Shown one piece after another: positions 1-9,086 of a DNA stretch of 64,000 nt (positions within the stretch are counted from its first letter, which is position 1; every line of letters starts with the position of its first letter). Source of the DNA: Streptomyces sp. L2 (GTDB lineage Bacteria > Actinomycetota > Actinomycetes > Streptomycetales > Streptomycetaceae); the NCBI RefSeq assembly GCF_004124325.1, contig NZ_QBDT01000001.1, forward strand, positions 7,068,001-7,132,000, read 5' to 3'. Position numbers and translations under genes: made by a program. The notes beneath the pieces are model-generated. The model was given only the letters and a program-made list of their open reading frames with translations, ran no database searches and had not been told where the DNA came from.

Positions 1-302
1 CGCCCTTCCCGACCTCCGGCGCCCAGCAGAACTGGGTCACCGGAGGCGGCGGCAACTACGGCGGGTACAGCAACAAGAAGGTCGACGCGCTCGTCGCGCA
101 GGCCGTCGGCGAGACCGACCCGGCCAAGGCCGCCCAACTGCTCGACCAAGCCGACCAGATCATGGTCGACGACGCCTACGTCCTGCCGCTGTACCAGAAG
201 CCGACGTTCCTCGCCGTGCAGACGCGGTTCGTGAACATGCGGAACAACTCGACGAACGTGGGCCCGGCGTACAACACCGGCGAGTGGGGTCTGAAGAAGT
301 GA
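1..302 (+). CDS. ABC transporter solute-binding protein, C-terminal fragment
   Basis: This is the last 99 codons of an extracytoplasmic solute-binding protein of the family 5 (peptide/nickel) type; the start lies before the window and the reading frame begins at base 3. Seen: the segment with GYSNKKVDALV, followed by a helix region with AAQLLDQADQIMVDDAYVLP and a closing TGEWGLKK, which is the usual C-terminal layout of these proteins (repeated aspartates, 'PLYQKP' and a final lobe strand). It is followed on the same strand by two permeases and two ATPases, so it supplies the substrate to that importer. Substrate cannot be told from this part. It ends at a TGA at 300-302, 45 bases before a strong hairpin. 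Confidence 0.9.
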   Translation, partial: PFPTSGAQQNWVTGGGGNYGGYSNKKVDALVAQAVGETDPAKAAQLLDQADQIMVDDAYVLPLYQKPTFLAVQTRFVNMRNNSTNVGPAYNTGEWGLKK

Positions 303-346
303 CCCGCCCGGCCGTCTGAACCGAACCGCCGGACGTCACCAGCCCC

Positions 347-377
347 GTCCCGGCCCCGGCAGCCCCGGGGCCGGGAC
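347..377 (+). terminator. Hairpin between binding protein and permease genes
   Basis: A 13-bp perfect stem (GTCCCGGCCCCGG paired with CCGGGGCCGGGAC) with a 5-base loop lies between the binding-protein stop and the first permease. No U-tract follows. In binding-protein operons such a hairpin commonly protects the upstream message or partly stops transcription, giving more binding protein than membrane parts; that role is inferred here. Confidence 0.7.
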
Positions 378-438
378 CGGAGCAGCGCCCCCGTCGCCGT
401 ACGGGGGGCCCGGCCCGCCCGTTCGAGGGAGGAACCGC

Positions 439-1425
439 ATGCTCGCCTACACCGTGCGCCGCATCCTCGTCTCCATACCCGTCCTGATCATCTCGACGTT
501 CATCGTGTTCCTGGTCGTCATCAACGCAGGCGACCCGGTCGCCAACTTCGCCACCTCGCGGCAGCCCGCCCCCAGCAAGGCCGCCGTCGCCGCGTTCGCC
601 CGGCACGTGCACGCCGACCAGCCGGCCGTGGAACGCTACTGGAACTGGATCACCGGAGTGCTGCACGGCGACTGGGGCCCCTCCGTACAGCCCAACCTGG
701 ACATCGGCCACGACCTGTTCACCCGCTTCCGGGTCACCGTCACCCTCGTGGCCGCCGCGATGCTCATCGCGCTCGTCCTCGCCGTGCTGTTCGGCGTGTT
801 CAGCGCGCTGCGCCAGTACAGCGCCGCCGACTACACCATCACCTTCTTCGGCTTCCTGTTCCTCGCCATGCCGGTGTTCTGGTTCGCCGTACTCCTCAAA
901 CAGGCCGGCATCTGGTTCAACGAACAGACCGGCAGCCAGTTCCTCGGCACCATCGGCGAGAAGTCGCCGTACCTCGAATCCGACACCTTCTGGAACGCGT
1001 TCACCGACCGCATCGGGCACCTCGTCCTGCCCACCATCACCCTCGCCCTGGTCTCCTTCGCCTCCTGGACGCGCTACACCCGCGCCTCGATGCTGGAGGT
1101 GATGGACAGCGACTACGTCCGCCTCGCCCGCGCCAAGGGACTGCGCCGGGGTCGCGTCCTCGTCCGGCACGCGCTGCGCACCGCCCTCATCCCGCTGGCC
1201 ACCGTCACCGCCCTCGACATCGCGATCATCCTGGGCGGCGCCGTCGTCACCGAGACGATCTTCCAGTGGCACGGCATGGGGGAGATGCTCGTCCAGTCCG
1301 CGACCACCGTCGATGTCTACCGGACCATGGCCTGGCTGCTGCTGTCCGCCGTCGTCGTCATCGGCTTCAACCTGGTCGCCGACCTCCTCTACGCCGTACT
1401 CGACCCGAGGATCCGCTATGACTGA
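439..1425 (+). CDS. ABC transporter permease, DppB/OppB type
   Basis: Inner-membrane permease of a peptide/nickel-type importer, 328 residues. The N-terminus MLAYTVRRILVSIPVLIIST is the typical first membrane helix of DppB/OppB proteins, followed by further helices (about residues 95-125, 130-155, 190-215, 245-270, 295-320). The EAA loop that contacts the ATPase is visible around YVRLARAKGLRRGRVLVRHA. An AGGGAGGA-like ribosome site precedes the ATG by about six bases. The stop overlaps the start of the next permease by eight bases, so the two are translated together and should form the heterodimeric channel. Substrate unknown. Confidence 0.93.
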   Translation: MLAYTVRRILVSIPVLIISTFIVFLVVINAGDPVANFATSRQPAPSKAAVAAFARHVHADQPAVERYWNWITGVLHGDWGPSVQPNLDIGHDLFTRFRVTVTLVAAAMLIALVLAVLFGVFSALRQYSAADYTITFFGFLFLAMPVFWFAVLLKQAGIWFNEQTGSQFLGTIGEKSPYLESDTFWNAFTDRIGHLVLPTITLALVSFASWTRYTRASMLEVMDSDYVRLARAKGLRRGRVLVRHALRTALIPLATVTALDIAIILGGAVVTETIFQWHGMGEMLVQSATTVDVYRTMAWLLLSAVVVIGFNLVADLLYAVLDPRIRYD

Positions 1426-2326
1426 GACCGAGGAGAGCACCCAGCCGGGGCACGTGGACAGCGAGTTCACCGTACGGCAGCGCACCCAGACCCAGCTCGT
1501 GCTCCGCCGCTTCCTGCGCCACCGGGCGGCCATGATCAGCCTCGCCGTGTTCCTGCTGATCCTGCTGTGGGCGTTCATCGGGCCGCACCTGTGGCACTAC
1601 TCGTACGGCAAGTACACCCCCGACAACTCCCAGCCCCCGTCCCTCAAGCACCCGTTCGGCACCAACGCCACCGGGTACGACTCCTACGCGCAGGTGATGC
1701 GGGGCACCCAGACCTCGCTGAAGATCGCCCTACTCATCGCGCTGGGCTCCACCGTGCTCGGCGCGGTGTGGGGCGCGGTCGCCGGCTTCTACCGGGGCCT
1801 CGTCGACGCGGTGATGATGCGGATCGCCGACCTGGTGCTCACCCTGCCGCTGCTCGCCATCGCCCTCGTCATCTCCTCCCGCAGCGGCGGCTCCTGGTAC
1901 TGGATCGCCCTGGTCATCGCCGGACTGACCTGGGCCTACGTCTCCCGCGTGGTGCGCTCCACCGTGCTGTCGCTGCGCGAGAAGGAGTTCGTGGAGGCCG
2001 CCCGCGCGCTCGGCGCCTCGGACGCCCGGATCATCTTCCGGCACCTGCTCCCCAACGCGCTAGGCCCGATCATCGTCAACGCCACGGTCCTGGTGGCCAC
2101 CGGCATCCTCACCGAGACCGCCCTGTCCTTCCTCGGGTTCGGCGTCCAGCCGCCCGACACCTCCCTCGGCCTGCTGGTCGCCCAGGCCCAGACGGCCGTC
2201 GACACCCGGCCCTGGCTGTTCTATATACCCGGCGCCTTCATCATCGCCATCGCCCTGACCATCAACTTCATCGGCGACGGGCTGCGCGACGCCTTCGACC
2301 CCCGGCAGCAAAGGGTGCGACAGTGA
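1418..2326 (+). CDS. ABC transporter permease, DppC/OppC type
   Basis: Second membrane subunit of the importer, 302 residues from the ATG at 1418 (MTETEESTQPGHVD). It has the DppC-type N-terminal cytoplasmic tail, a first helix around MISLAVFLLILLWAFIGPHL, and the OppC signature EAA loop EFVEAARALGASDARIIFRH. Longer upstream reading is possible in this frame but would run through the previous gene; the coupled ATG at the upstream stop is preferred. It overlaps the next gene by GTGA. The pairing with the upstream permease is standard for the family. Confidence 0.93.
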   Translation: MTETEESTQPGHVDSEFTVRQRTQTQLVLRRFLRHRAAMISLAVFLLILLWAFIGPHLWHYSYGKYTPDNSQPPSLKHPFGTNATGYDSYAQVMRGTQTSLKIALLIALGSTVLGAVWGAVAGFYRGLVDAVMMRIADLVLTLPLLAIALVISSRSGGSWYWIALVIAGLTWAYVSRVVRSTVLSLREKEFVEAARALGASDARIIFRHLLPNALGPIIVNATVLVATGILTETALSFLGFGVQPPDTSLGLLVAQAQTAVDTRPWLFYIPGAFIIAIALTINFIGDGLRDAFDPRQQRVRQ

Positions 2327-3468
2327 CCGTCATCGGCCAAGGAGAAGAGTCCGGCGCGATCCTCGACGTGACCGGCCTCAGCGTCGAGTTCCCGACCGAG
2401 GACGGAACCGTACGGGCCGTACGCGGCGTCGGCTACCGGCTGGAGCGGGGCGACTCGCTCGGCATCGTCGGCGAGTCCGGCTCCGGGAAGTCCGTCACCG
2501 CCCTCGCCGTGATGGGGCTGCTGCCCCGCACGGCCCGGGTGGGCGGCTCCGTCCGGTTCGACGGCCGGGAACTGCTCGGACTCTCCGACAACCGGCTCTC
2601 CGACGTCCGGGGCAGCGGCATCGCCATGGTCTTCCAGGACCCGATGACCTCCCTCAACCCCGTCTACACCGTCGGCTACCAGATCACCGAGACCCTGCGC
2701 CGGCACCGGCCCGGCCTGACGAACCGCGCCGCCCGCGAACGCGCCGTCGAACTCCTCGCCACCGTCGGCATCCCCGGCCCCGAGCGGCGCGTCGACAGCT
2801 ATCCGCACGAGATGTCCGGCGGGATGCGCCAGCGCGTCGTCATCGCCATCGCCATCGCCAACGACCCCGACGTCATCATCGCCGACGAGCCGACCACCGC
2901 CCTCGACGTCACCGTGCAGGCCCAGATCCTCGACGCCCTGGAGACCGCCCGCGCCGAGACCGGCGCCGCCCTCGTCCTCATCACGCACGACCTCGGCGTG
3001 GTCGCCGGCCACACCGACCGGGTCGCCGTGATGTACGCGGGACGCGTCGTGGAGACCGGCGCCGTCGAGGACATCTTCTACACCCCGCGCATGCCCTACA
3101 CCCTGGGCCTGCTCGGCTCCCTGCCCCGCCTCGACCGGGAGGAGGAGCGCCTGACCCCGATCAGCGGCTCCCCGCCCTCCCTGCTCAGCCTGCCGCCCGG
3201 CTGCCCCTTCGCCCCCCGCTGCCCGATGCGCCGGGACGTCTGCGACAGCACCGAGCCCGCGCTGCGCCCGGCCGGGTCCACCGCACACCTCAGCGCCTGC
3301 CACTTCGCCGACGAGCTGGCCGGCACCGGAGCCGGCGAGGTCTTCGACGCGGCCGGCGCCGACGCCGAGGCGCTGGCCCGCTTCGCCGACACCACCGTGA
3401 CCCGCCCCCGCCCCCGCCCCCACCCCCATACCGGCACCGGCACCGGCACCGAGGAGGACCCCGCATGA
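2323..3468 (+). CDS. ABC transporter ATP-binding protein, DppD/OppD type
   Basis: Cytoplasmic ATPase of the importer, 381 residues from a GTG that overlaps the permease stop (GTGA). Walker A is GESGSGKS, the ABC signature is MSGGMRQRV and Walker B is VIIADEP, followed by the H-loop THDLG. The C-terminal oligopeptide-transporter domain contains the conserved cysteine cluster [15 protein letters not shown]. The tail (last 25 residues) is low-complexity, with PRPRPHPH followed by TGTGTGT encoded by hexamer repeats near 3405-3450, and is probably not structured. An ATGA overlap couples it to the partner ATPase downstream. Confidence 0.94.
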   Translation: MTVIGQGEESGAILDVTGLSVEFPTEDGTVRAVRGVGYRLERGDSLGIVGESGSGKSVTALAVMGLLPRTARVGGSVRFDGRELLGLSDNRLSDVRGSGIAMVFQDPMTSLNPVYTVGYQITETLRRHRPGLTNRAARERAVELLATVGIPGPERRVDSYPHEMSGGMRQRVVIAIAIANDPDVIIADEPTTALDVTVQAQILDALETARAETGAALVLITHDLGVVAGHTDRVAVMYAGRVVETGAVEDIFYTPRMPYTLGLLGSLPRLDREEERLTPISGSPPSLLSLPPGCPFAPRCPMRRDVCDSTEPALRPAGSTAHLSACHFADELAGTGAGEVFDAAGADAEALARFADTTVTRPRPRPHPHTGTGTGTEEDPA

Positions 3469-4526
3469 CCGCGCCCGCCGCGCTCCTGCCGCCGCTGCCC
3501 GGCCACGGCGGTACCGGCGCACCCGTCCTCCAGGTCCGCGACCTCGTCAAGCACTTCCCGGTCATGTCCCGCGGCGTGATCCGCCGCCGTGTCGGCGACG
3601 TGCACGCCGTGTGCGGCGTCTCCTTCGACCTGTACGAGAACGAGACCCTGGGCCTGGTGGGGGAGTCCGGCTCCGGGAAGACCACGGTCGCCCGCACGCT
3701 GCTGGGCCTGGAGCGCGCCACCTCGGGCCGGGTGCGCTACGGCGGACACGAGCTGACCGAGCTGAGCAGGCGCCGCATGCGGCCGCTGCGCCGCGAGCTG
3801 CAGATCGTCTTCCAGGACCCGTACGCCTCCCTGGACCCCCGGATCTCCGTGCACGAGATCGTCGCCGAACCCCTGCGCATCCACGGCCGCTACGGCCCGA
3901 ACGGCGCCGGCGAGGTGCGGGAGCTGCTGCGGCTGGTCGGCCTCAACCCCGAGCACGGCAACCGCTTCGCGCACGAGTTCTCCGGCGGGCAACGCCAGCG
4001 GGTCGGCATCGCCCGGGCGCTGGCCCTGCGCCCCAAGGTGGTCGTCCTGGACGAGCCGGTCTCGGCACTGGACGTGTCGATCCAGGCGGGCGTCCTCAAC
4101 CTGCTGATGGACCTGCAGAGCGAACTGGGCCTGTCCTTCCTGTTCGTGGCGCACGACCTGTCGGTGATGCGGCATGTGGCCGGCCGGGTCGCGGTGATGT
4201 ACCTGGGCCGGCTCGTGGAGATCGCCCCGGCCCGGCGGCTCTTCGCCCGTCCCGCGCACCCGTACACCCAGGCCCTGGTGTCCGCGATCCCGCTGCCCGA
4301 CCCGCGCAAGGAACGCGCCCGGAAGCGGATCATCGTCCAGGGCGACGTGCCGAGCCCGGTCCGTCCGCCGAGCGGCTGCCGCTTCCGCACCCGCTGCCCC
4401 AAGTTCGCCCAGCAGCTCACCGAGTCCGAGCGCACGGCCTGCGTGGAAGAGGTGCCGGCGCTGGTCGACCGGGGCGGCGGCAACCCCGTGGCCTGCCACT
4501 ACGCCGAGAGCATCGAGCTGTTGTAG
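3465..4526 (+). CDS. ABC transporter ATP-binding protein, DppF/OppF type
   Basis: Second ATPase of the importer, 353 residues. Walker [12 protein letters not shown]-loop [12 protein letters not shown], signature [16 protein letters not shown], Walker [13 protein letters not shown] and H-loop AHDLSV are all intact, and the C-terminal cysteine-rich stretch [13 protein letters not shown] is the oligopeptide domain. YASLDPR after the Q-loop is typical of the DppF/OppF half. It starts inside the stop of the first ATPase and is the last gene of the operon. Its final 28 bases overlap the 3' end of the convergent kinase-like gene, leaving no room for a separate terminator. Confidence 0.94.
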   Translation: MTAPAALLPPLPGHGGTGAPVLQVRDLVKHFPVMSRGVIRRRVGDVHAVCGVSFDLYENETLGLVGESGSGKTTVARTLLGLERATSGRVRYGGHELTELSRRRMRPLRRELQIVFQDPYASLDPRISVHEIVAEPLRIHGRYGPNGAGEVRELLRLVGLNPEHGNRFAHEFSGGQRQRVGIARALALRPKVVVLDEPVSALDVSIQAGVLNLLMDLQSELGLSFLFVAHDLSVMRHVAGRVAVMYLGRLVEIAPARRLFARPAHPYTQALVSAIPLPDPRKERARKRIIVQGDVPSPVRPPSGCRFRTRCPKFAQQLTESERTACVEEVPALVDRGGGNPVACHYAESIELL

Positions 4527-5542
4527 GCGCGGCGCAGCTCCTGCTCCGGATACGGGGTCAGCCGGCTGTCGTGCACCAGCCGCCGGCTGAAGTCACCCAT
4601 GATCACGGCGAGCGGCGCGAGACGGGCCAGCAGATCGGCGGCGGCCGGGGGGACTCCCTCGGGGCGGACACCCGAAGCCCAGGCCCGGACGTGCTCGTCC
4701 CGCTCCTCCCGGCCGTACCCGTACAGCTCGGCGGCGAGCCGGATGACCAGGTGGTTGGCGGTGTAGACGCGGTCGTAGTCCCGGTGCCGGCCGAAGAACT
4801 GCCGTTCCGCGTCGTCCAGTCGGAACCCGGAACCGAGAGCGAGCCCGAAGTCGGTGAGGTACAGGGCGCGGCCGTCGGTCAGGATGTTGTCGAAGTGGGC
4901 GTCGAGATGGAGCAGTCCCAGGGCGTGCAGCGCGTCGGTCAGCGCGGTCAGGCCCCGCGCCACCCGCAGGCAGGCCGCGTCGGCCCGGTCCGAGCGGAGT
5001 TCGGCGCCGAACCAGTCGCCCAGGCTGTGCGGGAGGTACTCCAGGAAAAGCGCCAGACTAGCGGAGGCCGACCGCAGCCCCTCGACGCGCGCCCGTGCCT
5101 CGGGCCCCCAGTAGGCCACCGCCCGCTCCACGTCGGCCAGTTCACCATGCAGCGGCTGGGGCTCCTCGGGCAGCACGCGCCAGTGGTGCAGCAGCGGGAA
5201 GCCCGGGAAACCGCCGTTCAGCGCGTGCGCGGTGGTCAGCGTGTGCGCGGCCAGCTCGCGCCAGGCGGTGTAGCCGGGGCTGCCGATGCCGTAGTGGCAG
5301 TACGGCGGCAGCCCGAACAGGTTGGCGGTGGACCGCTCGTTGCCGGGCCGCCGCTCCAGGTCGGTCAACGGCACCCGCTTCACGAACACCGGGCGATCGT
5401 CCACCGTCAGCCGTACGGATCTGCCGCCGATGCCGGTGCCGAGGGGCTCGGCCTGAGCCAGCCGGGCGGCCAGCTCGCGGTCGTCCAGCCGGGCGAGGGA
5501 GGAGGCGATCCGGGCGTGGGCGGCGAAGCGCTTGGCGGTCAT
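4499..5542 (-). CDS. Protein kinase-like phosphotransferase
   Basis: A 347-residue cytoplasmic protein with a degenerate protein-kinase or aminoglycoside-kinase-like fold. Visible are a possible ATP-anchoring lysine in VFVKRVPL, a catalytic loop HLDAHFDNIL (the H-x-D-x4-N pattern) and a metal-binding LTDFGLAL (DFG). The glycine-rich loop is not obvious. Family members in Streptomyces are usually annotated as serine/threonine kinase-like proteins with unknown targets. The ATG at 5542 is chosen because upstream codons give unlikely sequence. It is convergent with the importer operon, overlapping by 28 bases, and is not obviously part of an operon. Confidence 0.8.
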   Translation of the reverse strand: MTAKRFAAHARIASSLARLDDRELAARLAQAEPLGTGIGGRSVRLTVDDRPVFVKRVPLTDLERRPGNERSTANLFGLPPYCHYGIGSPGYTAWRELAAHTLTTAHALNGGFPGFPLLHHWRVLPEEPQPLHGELADVERAVAYWGPEARARVEGLRSASASLALFLEYLPHSLGDWFGAELRSDRADAACLRVARGLTALTDALHALGLLHLDAHFDNILTDGRALYLTDFGLALGSGFRLDDAERQFFGRHRDYDRVYTANHLVIRLAAELYGYGREERDEHVRAWASGVRPEGVPPAAADLLARLAPLAVIMGDFSRRLVHDSRLTPYPEQELRRAYNSSMLSA

Positions 5543-5552
5543 GCCCCCATGA

Positions 5553-6269
5553 TCAGCCCCCGGCGGCCCGCCTGTCCGCCGCTTTCCGCAGGGCCGCCCC
5601 GGCCCCGCCCACCACCGGCTCACCGTGCCCGAAGCACGCCACGTCCACGTCCAGCTCCGCCAGCCGGTGGAAGGACGCGAGGAGTCGGTCCTTGTCCAGG
5701 TTGAACACACCCGGGATCACGGAGCCGTCGACGGGGGACGCGGCCACCGTGTCACCGGTGAACAGCACGCCCTCGCCGGGGAGCAGAAGCGCGATGCTGC
5801 CGTCCGTGTGGCCCGGGACGTGGAGCACCCGGGCGCCGCCGCCGAAGTCGAGCACCTCGCCGTCGGTGACGGGTGTGACCCGCTCCAGAGGCGTCGGCTC
5901 ACCCTGGGGCAGGTGCCGGGCCACCTCGGCCCGGATCGGCCGCTCCCAGTCCTCCAGGCGTGGTTCCGGGCCCGGGAGTTCGCCGGTGACGAAGGGCGCG
6001 TCCCGGGGATGGGCGAACACCTCGGCGCCGCTGAGTGCGGCCAGTTCGGTGGCCCCGCCGACGTGGTCCTCGTGGAAGTGGGTCAGCACGATCCGCCGTA
6101 CGTCCCTGGGCGAGCGGCCCATCGAGGCGATCGCGTCGGCGATCGGCCGGCCCGATCCGATCGTCCCGGAGTCGATCAGCGTCAGCGCGTCGTCGTCGTG
6201 CCAGAGATAGGCCTGGCCGACGGTGAAGCGCAGGAGGTGGAGGCGGGGGCGGAGCTGGATGACGTCCAT
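5553..6269 (-). CDS. Metallo-beta-lactamase fold hydrolase
   Basis: A 238-residue metal-dependent hydrolase. The metal-binding motif THFHEDHVGG (HxHxDH) is complete, and HVPGHTDGSIALLLP and FTGDT supply the further histidine and aspartate. The fold serves glyoxalase II, lactonase and thioesterase activities; nothing here fixes the substrate. The ATG at 6269 begins MDVIQLRPRLHLLRF, a usual family start. It lies 10 bases upstream, in reading direction, of the kinase-like gene, so both may share a transcript. Confidence 0.9.
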   Translation of the reverse strand: MDVIQLRPRLHLLRFTVGQAYLWHDDDALTLIDSGTIGSGRPIADAIASMGRSPRDVRRIVLTHFHEDHVGGATELAALSGAEVFAHPRDAPFVTGELPGPEPRLEDWERPIRAEVARHLPQGEPTPLERVTPVTDGEVLDFGGGARVLHVPGHTDGSIALLLPGEGVLFTGDTVAASPVDGSVIPGVFNLDKDRLLASFHRLAELDVDVACFGHGEPVVGGAGAALRKAADRRAAGG

Positions 6270-6331
6270 GCGCCGACCGTAGGCAGCGCCCCCGCCGGGC
6301 GGCGAGGGCGCTCTGCCCGTGGCAGAAGGGT

Positions 6332-7687
6332 TCAGCTCGCGGCGTAGTTGCGCAGGAAGAGGGCCTCGGCGACCGACAGCCGCTCCAGCTCCTCGGGGGA
6401 GACGCTCTCGTTGACCGCGTGGATCTGCGCGTCCGGCTCGCTCAGCCCGATCAGCAGGATCTCGGCCTGCGGGTAGAGGCCGGCGAGGGTGTTGCACAGC
6501 GGGATGGAGCCGCCCTGGCCGGCGTACTGCATGGTCTCGCCCGGGTAGGCGACCGCCATCGCGTCGGCCATCGCCTGGTAGGCCGGGCTGGAGGTGTCGG
6601 CGCGGAAGGGCTGGCCCTGGCCGATCTGCTCGGTGGTGACCCGGGCGCCCCACGGGGTGCGCGCCTCGATGTGGGCCTGGAGCAGCTTCGTCGCCTCCGC
6701 CGCGTCCACGCCCGGCGGCACCCGCAGGCTGACCAGCGCGCGGGCCCCGGCCTGCACCGAGGGGGTGGCGCCGACGACCGGCGGGCAGTCGATGCCGAGG
6801 ACCGTGACGGCCGGGCGGGCCCAGATGCGGTCGGCGACCGATCCGCCGCCGATCAGACCGACCCCGTCGAGCACCTTGGCGTCCCCGCGGAACTGCTCCT
6901 CGGTGTACTCCAGGCCCTCCCAGCGGGCGCCGGCGTCCAGACCGTCGATCGTGGTCGAGCCGTCCTCGGCGCGCAGCGAGTCCAGGACCCGGATCAGAGC
7001 GGCCAGCGCGTCCGGGGCGGCGCCGCCGAACTGGCCCGAGTGCAGGTTGCCGGCGAGGGTCTCGACCTGCACGCGGAGCAGGGTCATGCCGCGCAGGGTG
7101 GTGGTCACCGTGGGCAGGCCGACCCGGAAGTTGCCCGAGTCGCCGATCACGATGGTGTCCGCCGTCAGCAGGCCGGGGTGCTGCTCGGCGTAGCGCTCCA
7201 GGCCGCCCGTGCCCTGCTCCTCCGAGCCCTCGACGATGACCTTGACGTGGACCGGGACACCGCCGTCGGCCTTCAGGGCGCGCAGCGCGAGCAGGTGCAT
7301 GATCAGGCCGCCCTTGCAGTCGGCGGTCCCGCGGCCGTACCAGCGGCCGTCACGCTCGGTCAGCTCGAACGGCGGGGTGGCCCAGCCGGCCTCGTCCAGC
7401 GGGGGCTGCACGTCGTAGTGGGCGTAGAGCAGAACCGTTTTGGCGCCCTCCGGGCCCGGCAGGTAGCCGTATACCGACTGGGTGCCGTCCGGGGTGTCCA
7501 GCACGGCCACGTCGGTGAAGCCCTCGGCGCGCAGGGCGGTCACGATCCAGTTGGCGGCGCCCTCGCTCTCGCTCCTGGGGAACTGGTCGAAGTCCGCTAC
7601 CGACCGGAAGGCGACCAGCTCGGTCAGCTCCGCCTTCGCCCGGGGCAGCAGCGAGGCGACGGTCTCGGCGACCGGATTCGACGACAT
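6332..7687 (-). CDS. M20 family metallopeptidase (dipeptidase)
   Basis: A 451-residue zinc-dependent aminoacyl or dipeptide hydrolase of the M20 family. Metal-site motifs are seen in order: LLYAHYDVQPP, RGTADCKGG and the catalytic EGSEEQGTGGLE, followed by the dimerisation domain and a late histidine near IHAVNESV. Length fits the dipeptidase subgroup. The ATG at 7687 (MSSNPVAETVASLLPRAKAE) is preceded by GAGGAG at good spacing; an upstream in-frame start would add unlikely sequence. It is divergent from the flavoprotein gene at 7821, with 133 bases between them. Cytoplasmic, with no signal peptide. Confidence 0.93.
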   Translation of the reverse strand: MSSNPVAETVASLLPRAKAELTELVAFRSVADFDQFPRSESEGAANWIVTALRAEGFTDVAVLDTPDGTQSVYGYLPGPEGAKTVLLYAHYDVQPPLDEAGWATPPFELTERDGRWYGRGTADCKGGLIMHLLALRALKADGGVPVHVKVIVEGSEEQGTGGLERYAEQHPGLLTADTIVIGDSGNFRVGLPTVTTTLRGMTLLRVQVETLAGNLHSGQFGGAAPDALAALIRVLDSLRAEDGSTTIDGLDAGARWEGLEYTEEQFRGDAKVLDGVGLIGGGSVADRIWARPAVTVLGIDCPPVVGATPSVQAGARALVSLRVPPGVDAAEATKLLQAHIEARTPWGARVTTEQIGQGQPFRADTSSPAYQAMADAMAVAYPGETMQYAGQGGSIPLCNTLAGLYPQAEILLIGLSEPDAQIHAVNESVSPEELERLSVAEALFLRNYAAS

Positions 7688-7820
7688 GGGCACGCTCCTC
7701 GTAGGTGCGACGTTGAACTGGTGAGGTACCCCGATCCTCCCACAGCGGCCGGTGACGACGGCCGCCGTAGGATGCGGGGGACAGGTAGCGGCAGCGGCTT
7801 GATCGGAGCAGTAGACCAAC

Positions 7821-9062
7821 GTGAGCGGCGAGAACTCTTCGGCGGACGACGTGCAGCGGGTGTGGGACGTCGTCGTGGTGGGCGCGGGTCCCGCGGGGGC
7901 CTCGGCGGCCTATGCGGCGGCGGTCGCGGGGCGGCGGGTGCTGTTGCTGGAGAAGGCCGAGCTGCCCCGCTACAAAACGTGCGGCGGCGGCATCATCGGC
8001 CCCTCGCGCGACGCACTGCCCCCGGGCTTCGAGCTGCCCCTCCAGGACCGGGTGCACGCGGTCACCTTCTCGAACAACGGACGTTTCACCCGTACCCGCC
8101 GTTCCCGGCAGATGATGTTCGGGCTGATCAACCGGCCCGAGTTCGACCAGCAGCTCGTGGAGCACGCGCAGAAGGCCGGCGCCGAACTGCGCACCGGCGT
8201 CACCGTGCAGCGCGTCGAACAGCACGGCTCGGCGGTGCCGGACCGGCGGACGGTCGCCGTGGTGCTGCAGGGCGGCGAGACGGTGCTGGCCCGCGCGGTC
8301 GTCGGCGCCGACGGCAGCGCCAGCCGGATAGGGGCCCACGTCGGCGTGAAGCTGGACCAGGTCGACCTCGGCCTGGAGGCGGAGATCCCCGTCCCGGAGA
8401 CGGTCGCCGAGGACTGGAAGGGCCGGGTGCTCATCGACTGGGGCCCGATGCCCGGCAGTTACGGCTGGGTGTTCCCCAAGGGCGACACCCTGACGGTCGG
8501 GGTGATCTCGGCGCGCGGTGAAGGCGCCGCCACCAAGCGGTACTTGGAGGACTTCGTCGCCCGGCTGGGCCTCGCCGGGTTCGAGCCGAGCATCTCCTCC
8601 GGGCACCTGACCCGCTGCCGTGCCGACGACTCGCCGCTGTCCCGCGGCCGGGTGCTGGTCTGCGGCGACGCGGCCGGCCTGCTGGAGCCCTGGACCCGCG
8701 AGGGCATCTCGTTCGCGCTGCGCTCGGGCCGGCTGGCGGGGGAGTGGGCGGTCAGGATCGCCGAGGCGCACGACGCGGTGGACGCCCGGCGCCAGGCCCT
8801 GAACTACGCGTTCGCGATCAAGGCGGGGCTCGGCGTCGAGATGAGCGTCGGCAAGCGCATGCTGGCCGTGTTCGAGCGCCGCCCGGGCATCTTCCACGCC
8901 GCCCTCACCGGCTTCCGCCCGGCCTGGCGGGCGTTCCGGGACATCACGCAGGGGTCGACCTCGCTCGGCGAACTGGTCCGTTCCCACCCCATCGCCCAGC
9001 GTGCCCTGACCGCGATGGACCCGCGGCCGGCCGCTCCCGCGGAGGACCCGGCCGCGTCCTGA
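7821..9062 (+). CDS. Geranylgeranyl reductase family FAD oxidoreductase
   Basis: A 413-residue flavoprotein with an N-terminal Rossmann motif DVVVVGAGPAGASAAYAA and the TCGGGI segment of geranylgeranyl reductases. A later GDAAGLLEPWTREGISFAL is the second FAD-contact motif with the family-specific EGIS sequence. Such enzymes saturate isoprenoid chains of lipids or quinones, or act as halogenase-like monooxygenases. The GTG start gives MSGENSSADDVQRVWDVVVV. No coupled neighbour: the next gene is on the opposite strand. The likely role, inferred from family, is menaquinone or lipid side-chain reduction. Confidence 0.88.
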   Translation: MSGENSSADDVQRVWDVVVVGAGPAGASAAYAAAVAGRRVLLLEKAELPRYKTCGGGIIGPSRDALPPGFELPLQDRVHAVTFSNNGRFTRTRRSRQMMFGLINRPEFDQQLVEHAQKAGAELRTGVTVQRVEQHGSAVPDRRTVAVVLQGGETVLARAVVGADGSASRIGAHVGVKLDQVDLGLEAEIPVPETVAEDWKGRVLIDWGPMPGSYGWVFPKGDTLTVGVISARGEGAATKRYLEDFVARLGLAGFEPSISSGHLTRCRADDSPLSRGRVLVCGDAAGLLEPWTREGISFALRSGRLAGEWAVRIAEAHDAVDARRQALNYAFAIKAGLGVEMSVGKRMLAVFERRPGIFHAALTGFRPAWRAFRDITQGSTSLGELVRSHPIAQRALTAMDPRPAAPAEDPAAS

Positions 9063-9086
9063 GGACGGCAGCCCCGGCGCGGGTGG

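Noticed and set aside
160-1578. Long open reading frame on the minus strand across the permease gene
   Set aside because: It is a mirror of the permease coding bias; its sequence is dominated by glycine, aspartate and glutamate runs and has no family features.
2221-4499. Long minus-strand open frames opposite the ATPase genes
   Set aside because: Same GC-driven artefact; both ATPases on the plus strand have complete motifs.
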